Notes under the pieces: model-generated
What the model saw: only the letters and a program-made list of their open reading frames with translations
What the model was told of the DNA's origin: nothing
Database searches by the model: none
Source of the DNA: Symsagittifera roscoffensis
Lineage: Eukaryota > Xenacoelomorpha > Acoela > Convolutidae
DNA length: 64,000 nucleotides
Assembly: GCF_963678635.1 (NCBI RefSeq)
Contig: NC_087062.1
Coordinates: 95,333,845-95,397,844 of the forward strand
Direction of reading: 5' to 3'
Part shown: positions 10,111 to 21,675 of the stretch, piece by piece
Layout: each line of letters begins with the position of its first letter
How positions within the stretch are numbered: position 1 is the first letter of the stretch
Made by a program: the position numbers and the translations under genes

Positions 10111-12936
10111 ATCACTGTCTTATAGGCTCTTTACTGTCTGTATTTTTCTCTGATGTTTGCTGTTAACGATATAGGTGTTCAGATTTAACATGCAGCTGTT
10201 ATGATAAAATTTAATGCTACTGGCCTTCAGATTTTTTTATTGTTTCAATCTATTTCGAAGAGTAAGCATTCCTTCAATGGCTCTTTTGTTATGGATTCTA
10301 ACTCTACGATTAGGCTGATTAAATTAGAGCTTGATCAAATTATTGAAAATTCTCGGGTTGTTTTTTCTATTGGTTTTCAGCTCGGATTAATTTTTCGGGG
10401 CTTAAATGATATATTGTGATTTTGTTTTATAAAATGGATGGCATCAGGCAGGGAAGTAACCGCTGTGGCTGCTTAACTCGAAATATGGGAGACGAAAGTG
10501 ACAATTGATAAGTTCTACAGGTAATCATAGTCTAAGGTATTCAAACAGGTCCAGTTACTAACTGTAGCTAAGAATTTCACGGCAAAAACTTGGTGCTGAA
10601 TAACTGACTCTTTTGTAGTCTCACTTGATCTTTTCAGTATCAAAACTCTCCTTTTTCGGAATTGGTTTTCGCATGACAAAATTTATTTATTTGATGCTAA
10701 TTAATGTTGATGACTATTTTGTCAGATTTATGGTCCATGCAATTGAACATTTCCATACCGACATTCCATTACTATATTAATAGTTTGCCAAAATTTTGCA
10801 TATTTCCTTTGCTTCAACTAAACGAAGCGAATCGAGCATTGTAGTAAACGCTCATAATATGTTTTCCGAAATCGAATGTGTTTTCCAGGTATTCCAATCT
10901 TTTCTCAGTTCTTTCTTATTGGTGTTTTTTTTTCAGGCCACCAAACTCACAGTAAGAAGACTTCACTTTTGTTAAGCCACTTGTCAGCTCTTTTTGACGA
11001 TATTTTCGCATGTTAGCGCTCATTATCTTTTTATTTGGATGTTGAATAGAAGATTGATTCTGTGGAGTATCGGTTGTTCATTTGCGGTCCAATCGAAAGC
11101 AGTTTCAACTAAGTAAAAAGTGGTCTCTTGAAAATTATCTGTTCAATCCAGGTTTTTTTCTTCACTCAATAGCAATTCGATCTTTATAAAAGGTAAATGA
11201 TGAACATCAACTCAAAAGGTTTTGGCGCAGCACTATGGGTCATCATTTCGGTTTGCCTTGGTGGAGCTAAAGTCAGAACAAAGCATTTTTGTTCCTTAGA
11301 AGCGCTGATGAAAAGCCAATTTTTACGATATAAATTCAAATATTGGCTTAGCTGATGTTACCGGGCTATGGGCAATGGTGGGGAGAATCCTGATTTATCT
11401 GAGCTCATTTTCTTGACTAAATATTGTCGATTTCATTTAAAAAAATGCCTCTCGAACTCGTCCGTTGAGAAAAAGAACCTCCCGCATCTAGCATAGCTGT
11501 TTACAGTACCAGCTTTCCCTTTTGCAGTTAAATGTTTGATACAAGAAATCTTATGTTGATATTAATCATCGATAAACAAATCTGCGATCGAAAAACGGCA
11601 CACAAACTGTAACTGATGATTCAACTATCGGTGCTACAAGGCCTTGTAACGTCCTTTCGATTACTGGGTAGACATTCTGGGCAACTAACAACAACAATTA
11701 GGTGGCCACTGCTATTCAAGTCACCTACCTTTTCTTCCTATAGAAGTCCCTTGATACACAATGCGGATATAGCCTGGAAATTTTAAAGCATCTTCTGGTC
11801 CGTCAAAAAAATTTAATTCCTCATTTATTGAAGCAAATTACTATGGGTAGTACCATTTCATCTTTTCCTTTTTGGATTATATTGTGACTAGTTCAAACTG
11901 TCTCGAAGGATTTGCTTCGCAGGAAGGGAATTTTTCGTTAATTGCTTCTTCCATTTTCTTGTATATTTTTCCTATCATCCGTTTTCATTTTTGTACAAAA
12001 AAGTTTGGCGTCATATCCGGCCATCAATTGTTCTGAGTTTATACTTTCGGTTAGTTAATTCTCAGATAGATTTGAATGAGATCGAACTTAATTAATTTCT
12101 CGCTTTGCAGCTGCCTTTCGTCAAACAGCTGGTTGTCGATCTCGAAACAGTTCTTCAAGGTTTTTTCTGTCTCTATCGGAGTCACTGTTACCTATTCGGC
12201 TCTTTTTCCTTCCCCCTCCCACCTCACACGAGCTTCAATATATTAGTGTAACGAGTGGTTTAACGAGGTTGAGTATGAAGACCAAATATGTTTGTCGTGG
12301 CCTTATTAGTCTGTATGTAAATTTTCATAACAATCGGACTATGTGGTCAACAAAATTACATGTAAAAATTTGCAGGTGGGGGGAAAAGGAAAAAGAGCCA
12401 ACTATTCCTGCAGTGCCCTTGTCATTAGCGTTATTTTCGATTGGGTCGTCTGCGGGGACTTCAATAGATGATACCACAGGTACTTGTTTAGGTTCTGGTG
12501 TTCAAAGGTGAGCAAAGGAACTATGGTACCTTGCCTCTAGAACTGGTTTGTGAAACAGTGCTACTGCTTGAAATCCTAAATGAGGTATTGATAAAGGATT
12601 TTTGCAAGAGCATACGGAAAACTGAGGGGTTACTATTTTGGGGATGAGTTTTTTCGAGCAATTTCGTTAAATAATCGCTTTAAAATCCCGGTTCACTTCG
12701 ATCTGTTTCAAGTGATGAATCCATTATCAAGTTTTATGGATCTATCAACTCAAGATCTCTGGTTCAACCTAAGATTCACTGCGTGTAATTGAACTTTCTT
12801 AACTATGCACAATGGGAGCCCAACGTTGGTCGTGAAATCAGAAGAAACTGCAGCAAAAAATCAACAAAAATTGAGTGGCCCGAAAGTGTTTTCTGATCGT
12901 AGCAACGACGTTATCTTTGATTTTATAAAATAAGTT
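10111..12936. other. Region without a recognisable gene
   Basis: Slightly T-rich on the plus strand. Short frames occur (for example 10201-10419 and 12269-12511) but none shows a domain, a good start context or supporting splice signals. I see no repeat family from the rest of the window here. It may be intronic. Confidence 0.4.
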
Positions 12937-13001
12937 AGATTTTGTTAACCCCCCCACCTATTGCAATAGTACCATATGGGGGGGAGTAGTTAACAAGATC
13001 C
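12937..13001. mobile_element. D-family MITE-like element, miniature copy
   Basis: Only about 65 bp long and almost entirely self-complementary. The left arm, TTTTGTTAACCCCCCC, pairs with the right arm, GGGGGGGAGTAGTTAACAAGATC, around a 20-base spacer. It is the smallest D-family member seen and nearly a bare hairpin of the two TIRs. Confidence 0.6.
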
Positions 13002-13834
13002 AATAAGTTTTTTTGTTTCTTTGAACTTTTACCATTCTGACTATTGTTGATCATTGCTCTGCTTCACAATCTTTCGAGAAGTCTTGTAGATTATAGTTAT
13101 GGAAGCAGTTTTTTGTGACCTCTAGCGCAACAATACCTACGCTGGTATATGTCAATGGTTCTGCTAAGAGGTAGTCTGAGAAAAAATCAAAACCCGCGAG
13201 CATGAATTTATACAGATCTTGAAGGTAAAGGCAGGATCGAGACACTGAGCTGCCGTTCGAAATTTTAGGTTTTGAAAAGCTTTGTGCCTTAATAGTCTCG
13301 TCAAACTTCTTTTCTTCGGAGTGGGCCTCTTCGATTGATTATCCTACGTTCAATGATGAATCAGGTACCTTCACTGTCGTGTCGTAAACAAACTATTTTC
13401 TGCGAAGAAATTTGATGCTTCAATCTCGTTTGGCAAATGGTCTCCTTGTAAGTACAAAGGTCGTTGATGTTCGAAATTTAGTTTGACTTAGAGATCGGAA
13501 TTAAACACGACATCAAATTCCTTTGTTGCGAAAAGTTGATGGAATTTTAAAAACTTCTACTTTTAACCTTTGATCTTCCTTTAAGACTGACTTCTTTTGT
13601 AGCTTTAATTCACAAGCAAACATTTTTTCAAGCAGACCAATCTTGCGAAAAATTTGCGTAGTGCAAAATTTGATACACTTTTTAATTGTACTGGAAGCTT
13701 CCCTAATGGTTTTCTTCAATCATTCTTCCATATGAAAAAGCTTAAGCATTTTGTTCAATGAGCTTAAGCAAAAAGAGCTATACACGAAAAAACTATGCAC
13801 TATCTTTTGCGAAAACGATCCGAGTTATGGTAAT
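13002..13834. other. Region without a recognisable gene
   Basis: AT-rich with short frames on both strands (13051-13245 and 13513-13719). No domain, RNA gene or repeat was recognised. Confidence 0.35.
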
Positions 13835-14455
13835 TAGAAAAAAAAACAAGACAACCCTTAAAACATCTGAAGTATTTTTAGGTTATAAAATGATAAATTT
13901 CAAAAAAAATACATAAAATTTTAAATTTTTTTTCTAAATCTTCCCCTAACACCCAGTGTCATGTACAAAGGGATATATTTTTTATTTAGTTACGCATTAT
14001 TTGGACCGATAAGCTTCGAGTTAATAGAAACTGAAAATTTTTTAAAATTTTTTAGAAAAATCAGTCAAAACGCTAACTATAACAACGAAACTTGTGCACA
14101 ATTTTGCTATCCATTAATTCGAAAGTCAGAACAAAAAAACTTTAGAGAAATTCATTACCGCTAAAATGAGTAGCCGAAAACCCACCTAACTAAAAAAAAA
14201 CGTTCAAAATTTTTGCTTTTTCTCAAATTTGTGCAATTTTTGGTCGCCCCGTGATGAGAGGAAAAATAAAGGCTAAGAACTTCATTGATATCATTCAAAC
14301 TGACAAAAAAAATGTCTGAAAAATGAATAACAAAAAGTAAAAAAAAACGCAACGTTTTTTTTTCGAATTTGTTCTTCTAAATTGTTCTTCTAAATCCTGA
14401 AAAATTTTTTATGACAACATAAATTTTTTCAGGATTCAAGGTCGGAACAATAAAT
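13835..14455 (+). mobile_element. Diverged A-family element
   Basis: It contains the A-family landmarks ACAAGACAACCC (decayed leader) and ATGTACAAAGGGATATA, and ends with AAGGTCGGAACAA at 14441-14453, matching the A-family right end. The left TIR is not preserved. A truncated LINE begins immediately after its right end. Confidence 0.4.
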
Positions 14456-14460
14456 CATTT

Positions 14461-15663
14461 ATTTCAGTTAAACTCTTGCTCGATAAATACGAAACCTGTT
14501 TGTAAATATTTAGGCATTTACATAGACTCCAAATTTTCTTTTAAAAGTCATATCGATTTCGTCAAAAAGAAACTTAGTAAACAATGCGGTATAGTTTCAA
14601 AGCTACGGCACTACGTGCCGAGGTCTCAAATGATCGAATACTACAGTAGCAATGTCGTTCCCATTCTCCAGTATGGCATTTTAATTTATGGATGTTGCAG
14701 CGATTCGCAGCTGGAACAACTATGTTTTACAAAAGAAAATCCTCAAATTCATTTTTTTCAGAAAACATCGAGATCGTAGTAATGATATTTTTGAAAAATA
14801 TAGTTTGTTAACCGTTTATGAGTATCATCTCTATGAGCTATTAAAATTTGTTCTTAAATCAGTTATTGGTGTTCATAATGATAGCTTTCTGAATGATTTA
14901 TTTGTTTTTCAAAATGCAAAAAGAGCTACTAGAACTTCTGATAGCAGCCTTCTGTTCGAACCATTTTGTAAACGCAAAATTGAGCGCTTCTCGATTCGAT
15001 GTCGCGCTTGAAAACTTTTTAATAAGCTGCGGGTTCTGAATTTAATACCTGCACACGTCAAAAGTTGTTCTTTTTCAGAAATTTCGGCAATTTACCATTC
15101 TTTGAAAACATACCTGGTACAAAACTATGAATTAGTGAAACATATATTTGGCTTATAAAAAAATTTAAAACCCATGCCCGTTGGTTGCATGCTACAGGAC
15201 TACCAGCTATATATCAGCTTTTTTTGTGTAAAAAATTACCTCCCAAATCCTTCTAGTTTTCGAGATATTGAGGTTTTTTTTATTTTTTTTTTGGATTTTT
15301 CTCACTAATTTCTTTTTGAAAAACTTGGAAAAAAAAATTATACATATAATATTACAGCGCCCTGGAAGTATTGTTAAGTTTGGTACTAATTCAATAGTTA
15401 GTTAATGTCAATATAAATTTATAAATAGATTTATATATATATATATTTTCACGAGCTGTAGCTTTTGTATTTAAATAAAAATATATTTGCTCGTATTGTT
15501 TAATTTGATTTGTTTCATTAGAGATGTTTAATTTGAATAGAAGAGTAGACTTTCAGTGGACCAACAGGTCCCGTTGTATCCGTTCCTGCTTTAAATGTGG
15601 TAAATTTAATTATGCTGATATATTGTTTACAAAAGGAAAAATATATTCTTTCTTTCTTTCTTT
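14461..15663 (+). pseudogene. 5'-truncated LINE: reverse transcriptase C-terminus and 3' tail
   Basis: The decayed frames read as the C-terminal part of a non-LTR retrotransposon reverse transcriptase. KYLGIYIDSKFSFKSHIDFV is followed by the LRHYVP and QYGILIYG blocks and then by KILKFIFFRK. These are typical of the thumb and connection region after the catalytic YADD in Jockey/CR1-type elements. The catalytic part is absent. The coding part ends near 15165. An AT-rich 3' UTR follows and finishes in a TTTCTTTC tail (about 15645-15663), the short-repeat 3' end common in this group. It is a 5'-truncated insertion, with frameshifts and stops. Confidence 0.75.
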
Positions 15664-16849
15664 AATGTTTTGCAGAGTTGTTCTTGAATTTTTATGGAAA
15701 CTTTTTCCACAAGAAACGATAATGTAGGTTTAAAAACTTGATTTCTTGGGGATCAAACTAAATTTTTCACAATTTAAATAACCGATTTTCATCTAACAAA
15801 CGTTACTATCTGCCTCTAACCATATTACACCAATCAACAATAAGTTCAAACGGGTTTCTCTTGACACTGAAACATTTTTTAATATCATTCACATCACAAC
15901 TTGAAGGGCTTTAAAAGGTTAAATCACTCATTCTGATGATTATTTGTGGTACAAATTTCAGGACAAAATTATCAAGTAAAAAACTAAAGCACACCCGAAA
16001 AAAAATTCCTTCTCACTTTCAAGGTCGGAACAAAAACTCAGTGGCGTTCATCATAACGTTGTCATAATGTGTTAAAATGAATTAACAAACTTAGCAGGAT
16101 AAAGCATTTCACTAAACGAATAAACGGCCATACTTTACACAACCGCTAGAGATTAAGCAATGAAATCTAACAATAAGAGGCAATCAAATAGATGCAAGTT
16201 TATTGTTTAGAAATTGAATAAAACTTCTTGAGATCAATTGTAATGCAAAAATATGTTATCGAGATAGCGCTATAAAATTCGCTTTAATATAAAAAAGACG
16301 TTTCCGATAAAACTTAAAAAACCAAACCACCACGAGGCAAGATTAGAAATCAACCGTTGAAAATGTTTTATTTTCGGGCTAACCTGTACAATTTTTCCTC
16401 GTCCAAAATCAACCCTGAAACAGGGCCTTATTATAAACTCTGCAATAAAAGGCAATACCAGGATGCAACGGTGAGTTAGTCAAAGAAAAAAATTCAAAAT
16501 CATTTTTATTGTGAAGATTTTAGTATCGAAAAAAGCAGAGCATCTCCACATATGGCGGGTTGGGACCAAGCCAGTCAAAAAAAATTTAACAGGCACGCAT
16601 GCAATAGTTGGAGGTCAACGAAACTGAATTTCTGAGCTCTCTCAAATACACATGGAACCTATTCAGCTGATTCTTTTTGCACCGTCGGCAAAAACTTAGT
16701 TTATGGCAGTTTTGACAAAAATTCGTGTAATTTCGGCTCGCTCTCCAATAGACGATACGGTTGACTGCTAAAACGTGAGAGGCACATAATTTAAGGAAGG
16801 ATTCGCCGAGCCAATCACCATCAGCGGTGAAGAACGTGGAACTCAGACA
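15664..16849. other. Region without a recognisable gene
   Basis: AT-rich. A sub-segment at about 15870-16033 (TTCTTGACACT, ATCACAACTTGAAG, then AAGGTCGGAACAA) resembles 28880-29045 and ends like an A-family element, so it is probably repeat-derived. Nothing else was recognised. Confidence 0.35.
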
Positions 16850-16942
16850 GAGCCGATCTGCGAAGATGTGAAAAACGATACGCTTAAAGCTTCGAGACGG
16901 AGCCGATCTGCGAAGATGTGAAAAACGATACGCTTAAAGCTA
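16850..16942. repeat. Two tandem copies of a 50-bp unit
   Basis: The string AGCCGATCTGCGAAGATGTG and the following bases, through CGATACGCTTAAAGCT, occur at 16851 and again exactly 50 bp later at 16901. The two copies look identical, so the duplication is recent or sequencing-level. The segment is GC-richer than its flanks. Confidence 0.8.
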
Positions 16943-17011
16943 ATTAGTAGGCGCGGCAACAGCAGGACCTCAGAAAAAATTTCGTTGACTCCAGCAAGCA
17001 ACGGAGCGGAG

Positions 17012-17215
17012 CAGCCATGGCTGAGTGGGTAAGGCACGCGCCTCTCAACATGAGGGTCATGCATTCGAATCTCACTTCGGTCAGTTGAAGGGTCCCAGTT
17101 TCATCCGCCTCTTCAAGGTTGGATCGGCTACGGCGAAATGGATGACATTCCCCCGCCCCACGGTTGGCACTACATTGAGTAGGACCGGGTCTAGAAAAAA
17201 GCAATGAAGCGGTGA
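17012..17215 (+). mobile_element. tRNA-headed SINE-like element
   Basis: The start, GCAGCCATGGCTGAGTGGG, contains a good pol III A box (TGGCTGAGTGG). About 45 bases later, GCATTCGAATCTC is B-box-like. A 4-bp stem (CCTC/GAGG) with a 7-base loop can form between them, but the T arm and acceptor stem do not pair, so this is not a functional tRNA. A GC-richer tail (17090-17190) follows and ends near a run of A. This is the layout of a tRNA-derived SINE. Its family is unknown. Confidence 0.5.
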
Positions 17216-17221
17216 CAAGAT

Positions 17222-17246
17222 CATGAGAACGAAAATCGTTCTCATG
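17222..17246. repeat. Perfect 11-bp hairpin
   Basis: CATGAGAACGA and its reverse complement TCGTTCTCATG are separated by AAA. A third arm-like copy (GCATGAGAACGAAAATC) follows at about 17259. It sits just after the SINE tail. It could be a terminator-like or foldback structure, but nothing shows function. Confidence 0.7.
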
Positions 17247-17539
17247 CCTTGAAAAAAAGCATGAGAACGAAAATCAGCGCAACGACGAAAAACCGCCAAT
17301 ACGGGGCAGAGCCGAAACTGGCGGGCAATCCTTCTCAACGACATAGAGCCCGCCGAAACAAAACAAGGAGGCACCTGAAACACACATGGATCGATTAATG
17401 AGCGATGAAGACCCAGGGGTTGGCAACTGAATGGCTGCCTATGAGCTTGATCAAAACAAAGCAGCCACAGAACGGCAGTATTGAAGATATTTATTTGTAG
17501 ATCTAACTAGGAAAGAGAAAAATCAAGAAGCTACCTAAA

Positions 17540-17912
17540 TCAGAAACTTTCGACATCGCGGGTAGGAAAACTGCTTTCAAACAGTCTCAAATCTATTTCG
17601 GGGTGAACAGTTGTACTTTGCAGGCATTCTGAACTTAAGTTTAAATGGGCGAAAAGATTGATGAGAAGAGTCAAGTCAGGCTCAGCAGAAGATGCTTTGG
17701 CCAGAAAGGGGAGGAGAATAGTACCGCGCACAGAACAAGGACGAAACAGAAAAGATGACGGAGTCGCTGCGCGATATCGTCGAAAGCGAACGGTTTCCAA
17801 CGGCCAGGCACAAAGCTGGGGGTTAGGAAAAGACAATGGTATAATTCAAGAGACCTTGACTTTAAAGCGGAGCATAAATCTGCCAGCCGACGATCCGGAT
17901 GACATTTTGTAA
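17540..17912. other. Open frames of uncertain status
   Basis: Both strands stay open for 85-98 codons here (17658-17912 + and 17540-17836 -), and composition is less AT-rich than around. The plus-strand frame is Arg/Lys-rich with no recognised domain. The minus-strand frame is Leu/Phe/Pro-rich. Overlapping open frames in a GC-richer patch are often fortuitous. I cannot say which, if either, is coding. Confidence 0.25.
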
Positions 17913-18208
17913 ATTTTAGATGGTAAGGGGACCAGCCTCACCTGTGACACTTAGGCGGACGAAACAATTTACTTTGCTGAGTTTCGCATCACTTGCGATA
18001 CAAAACAAAAAAAAACAAAAAAACAAGGAAAAGTTTGAAAAATTAGATCTAATAAAATGAATAAGGCTAGTTTTGAAACAAAAACATGACAAGACAAAAG
18101 AATGAGTAATTTAATGTGTAATTAAAAGTAATTCAATGTAATTAAAGAAAACAAAAACATGACAAGACAAAGGATGTGTAATTTAAGGTAATTAATATGT
18201 AATACCTA

Positions 18209-18374
18209 TTAACGTTTCAGGTGTCTGAAGTCTTGTCGATTTTTTCGGCTTAAATCGTTTCTGATAGAGTATTTTCGGCTTTGTTAGCGCTGGGTACATT
18301 ATCTTCGGATGCTTACTTTATCGGAAACGATTTAAGCCGAAAAAATCAAGACTTCAGACATCTGAATCGTTAAT
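18209..18374. repeat. Long imperfect inverted repeat (about 56-bp arms)
   Basis: The left arm (18209-18266) contains GTCTGAAGTCTTG and TTTTTTCGGCTTAAATCG. The right arm (about 18319-18374) is its reverse complement with a few mismatches and a 3-base gap. The arms are separated by a loop of about 52 bases. The transcript would fold into a long hairpin. It is probably a foldback or MITE insertion. A hairpin RNA precursor is possible but unsupported. Confidence 0.75.
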
Positions 18375-19028
18375 ACATCCACGTCAACCTCAAAACACTT
18401 CATTTGCTCGTCAAAGAAGCAATATGAGGACACTAAGCCGACATAAAATAGGCCGAAACCTATTAAGCCCAAAAAAAAAAAAAACAGAAAAGCCAAAAAA
18501 TCAATTAAAAAAAACATTAAGACTAAGATGTTAAGTCCCCCTCAACCTCAAAACACGCACACAAAAACTTTTTTCGCTTGTCGAAAGACGCAATATGAGG
18601 CAAATAAGCCGATACAATATACGCCGCAACCTATCAAGCCAAAAAAGGAACAAAAAATCAAAAAAGCCGGAAAAAATTGTTATCATAAAAAATTTAACTA
18701 TATTTCTATTAAGAAACTTAGCAATTTGCGCGATCCAGAGGTGAGCATAGAAAAGAATTTTCCGTTGAAAGACTCAAAATTAGGTGACTATGCCGATTGA
18801 AAAAAAGGCCAAAATCATTTGGGCAGAATGAAGTTTAGTTATATATACGAAGTCAATTTTAGTAAAATTACAAAATACAGAGGCTAATCAGAAGACTAAA
18901 AGCAACTATAATGAAAAAAAAACTTATAAAAAAATCTACAATATGGCAACTAAGCCAACAAAACAAGCAGACAATAATAAGTCGACCCTATTTTTTGAAA
19001 CGGACTATTTCCCGTTTGAAAAAAAAAC

Positions 19029-19095
19029 AGGTCCTGTCAGTTTTGCACCCAGGACCTTTGGCGTCCCAGGCGTAATGGTTACTCCCAGACTAAGT
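19029..19095 (-). repeat. tRNA-like (SINE-type) segment inside B-family element
   Basis: On the minus strand, CTTAGTCTGGGAGTAACC (A-box position) is followed by GTCCTGGGTGCAAAACTG (decayed B-box position). The arrangement matches 9131-9200, and the B box has lost its TTCGA. Confidence 0.4.
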
Positions 19096-19230
19096 GTGCC
19101 GGAGACGCTAACAAATTTGAATTCATTATGAACCAAAATACCAACTGATTCAAGTGATTCTGTTAAACAAGTTGTTAACCCGAAAAAAAGTCTTTATTCC
19201 AGTTTGATAACGCTTGCAAATCGCAAGCGG

Positions 19231-20330
19231 AAAAATGAATTCTAAGAGTTGAATAAAGCATCTCAGACCTACGAAGGTAAATTAAACTGCCAAACAGTTT
19301 TAATGCACAACTGAATAAAAAATAAATTAATACAAATACACCTTGAATATAGAATATACTAAATCATACAAACTGTCCTTCCAAAGGCATTCAAAGAGCA
19401 TTAAAGAGCATTAGAAATTTTTATTTGTCCTTCGTGGAAGTTAGTGAGCTAAAAGTTGTCTGAAGGCTATTGATGACTGACGTAACCCTAAACCCTACGA
19501 ACTGCTTGATCGTTGCAAAAAAATGCTATCACCTTGAGGCGTGGTGTTGAAGCTTGTGTATTCACTTGTCAGTTCGAAAGGATCACAAGGAACCTGTTTA
19601 TGAATTTAAGCTCGAAGTTTAATTCTTTCGCTTCTGATTTCTTTTATAAGCCCACGAGGAAAATTATCGAGGATAGGTCACCAGTTCCAAGCACTTCATA
19701 TAACTTGAATGTTTTGATATTCAGGAAAACCTACATTATTGTTGTTTAGTCGACAATTCAAGTCAACAAAACTATTATCGCAGAGGCAAAACAGAGCATC
19801 ACAATACCTGCTTTACAGAAATGCCTAAAATTGATCAAAAAAATAAAGGAAAAAAATCTTCAACAATTTTTTACAAAAAAAAAACTAACCACATCAACTT
19901 CAGCGAAATACTAATCAATTGAAAAACACTTGTAACACTTGAAAAGGTTTATAATCCTATCTGTAGTTTAGAAAACGGCCAGACAAACCTCAAAAAGTGA
20001 AGAAAAAATATGATTTTAAAATTTTGGCAAATGAATGAAACACTTCGTTTCGCTTAATTTTCATCGATTTTCTTTTAAAAAATGAGATTACACCGCAATA
20101 CCGATTTGCAAAAAATAAAAAACCAGCGGAGCAACTTCTTCTAGACAGCTACTTGAAATGGCAGAAAAGATGTTGCAAAAAACGAAACGTTTGCTATACA
20201 AAAACCACAATAGTTAAAAACAATTTAGCGAGCTCTGTCATATTTTCCTTAACAGGATATAAGCAATTATTTTGTGTTAAATCACAGAGTGAACCAAGAA
20301 TTGTGTTTAGAAAAAACCGAGCTATATCAA
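19231..20330. other. Region without a recognisable gene
   Basis: AT-rich. The frame at 19513-19749 (78 codons) has no recognised domain. At 19741-19800 there is a decayed version of the sequence seen at about 4560-4600 (GTCGACAATTC, then AACAAAACTA), so part of this is repeat-derived. Confidence 0.35.
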
Positions 20331-20363
20331 ACAAGACTGCTCGTATCAGGGCAAAGCCCTGAA

Positions 20364-20859
20364 TGTTCCGACTGCCTTTTAAGGTTTATGGAGCAGTAAT
20401 AACATTAAAAAATTAAATGTATTAAAATAAAATGAAAATTTTTTTTTCTAAAATTTGAAATTTTTTATGAAAACCATCCCCCACACGCCATATAAAGTAC
20501 AAAAATACAGATTTCGCTCCTTGTAACAAATCAATTATGGCAAATAAGCTTCTTTCAACCAATTTGGAACGATTTCTAAGACGGATTCAATCTCCGCTTA
20601 CGCGTTAATAGCGCGAAATATATCGCGCGTTAATTAACCCAAATTGGCCAAAACGGCAATCTTTAAATCCCCATAAGTTTACGAAAAATGATCACAGGTA
20701 AAATTTTGTTTCGAACTCAGGCTCAGGACAACAATACTTTTTGAATGATATAAAAAATGCCGTCAAAAATGGCTAGTTAAAAAGTCGAAATTTGTCTGAA
20801 GAAAAAAAACCCACCCCGAGCACAAATATTCCGTTACTTTCGTATCGAAAGTCGGAACA
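20364..20859 (+). mobile_element. A-family MITE-like element
   Basis: The left TIR is TGTTCCGACT (20364-20373) and the right TIR is AAGTCGGAACA (20849-20859). Upstream is the leader CAAGACTGCTCGTATCAGG with a perfect hairpin, TCAGGG-CAAAG-CCCTGA. The interior aligns by eye with the copies at 5511-5983 and 4588-5452 and has no coding capacity. Confidence 0.6.
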
Positions 20860-21199
20860 ATTACTTTGTTTTAGCAGATATTGGCAGCAATCGAAAATTG
20901 AGCTGCCTCATTATGGCAATTCTAGATATAATCAATAACTGGACCGGTTTTGTTGAAAATTGAAATAAATCAATGCAGAAAGACAAAAACTAGTGACATT
21001 TTACGGTCAATATTCAGTTTAATACAAAAACATAAACATGTTCTGGTGAACTCGGCTGCTGGTCATACAAAAATATACATGTAGAATGTACTCCTATATT
21101 GGTAAACAATAGTCTAGAGAAACAACAAAAACAAATCCAGAACGTGAATATTTTACAATTTTAGTTGAATACTGAATTATGAATTCTGGCACGGTCGGA

Positions 21200-21207
21200 T
21201 ATATAAG
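21200..21207 (+). promoter_or_regulatory. TATA box of the TLC-domain gene
   Basis: TATATAAG sits in a locally GC-richer stretch (CGGATATATAAGCG). Transcription would start about 25-30 bases downstream, near 21230. The position suits the downstream gene if a short 5'-UTR intron is removed. The motif match is good, and the use of the site is inferred. Confidence 0.5.
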
Positions 21208-21260
21208 CGTGTTGCGTGTGTACACATCAAACATAGTTGTACTACGCTGCACCACCTCGA

Positions 21261-21401
21261 GTAAATGCAGCTCGCTTCAGTTTAATGTTGTCTTTTCAAG
21301 TATTTTTTCATTAAATCACTTAGAGCTTTTATTTTGTTTGATTGCTTTATGATTGCGTCAGCGTAAAACATAAAACTATTACGTTTTATTTTCTGTTTTA
21401 G
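21261..21401 (+). other. Probable 5'-UTR intron of the TLC-domain gene
   Basis: The donor CGA|GTAAAT at 21261 and the acceptor TTTTCTGTTTTAG at 21389-21401 with a pyrimidine-rich tract would remove 141 bases between the TATA box and the coding start. The remaining leader still contains short upstream frames. This is inferred from splice consensus only. Confidence 0.35.
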
Positions 21402-21675
21402 AAACAAGAATCTTCTTACACATCGATTAAAACAGGCTACCATTTGAGTACAACTCGCAAATACGTTGTCAAACAACCCCAAAAAGTCAAAGATTTCGTT
21501 TGAATGTACAAATAAAAGCGAAGGACAGACGACTCATTATTTGTCGGCAATTCCAGAATTGCGTATGTTTAATTGTGACATCCTGCCAATTACCCCAAAT
21601 TCAGTTAAACTCGATCTTAACTTGGGTCGCGACGCGATCGTCTCAACATCACGCCATTGAAGTTGTCGTCAGAAC

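Larger units (their letters stand above)
17954..19230 (+). mobile_element. B-family repeat with nested inverted repeat
   Basis: The start is a decayed version of the B-family start (TTTGCTGAGTTTCGCATC, then ACTTGCGATAC). The interior repeats AAGCCGACATAAAATAGG-type phrases. The tRNA-like segment is at 19029-19095 (-). The end is a clean hairpin, CGCTTGC-AAATC-GCAAGCG (19211-19229). A foldback sequence (18209-18374) lies inside, so this copy is composite. Confidence 0.5.

Noticed and set aside
17012-17090. Intact tRNA gene
   Set aside because: The A and B boxes are present, but the acceptor and T stems do not pair and position 33 is not U. It is better read as a SINE head.
17540-17912. Protein gene on either strand
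   Set aside because: Both strands are open in a GC-richer patch and neither product resembles a known domain. Listed only as uncertain.
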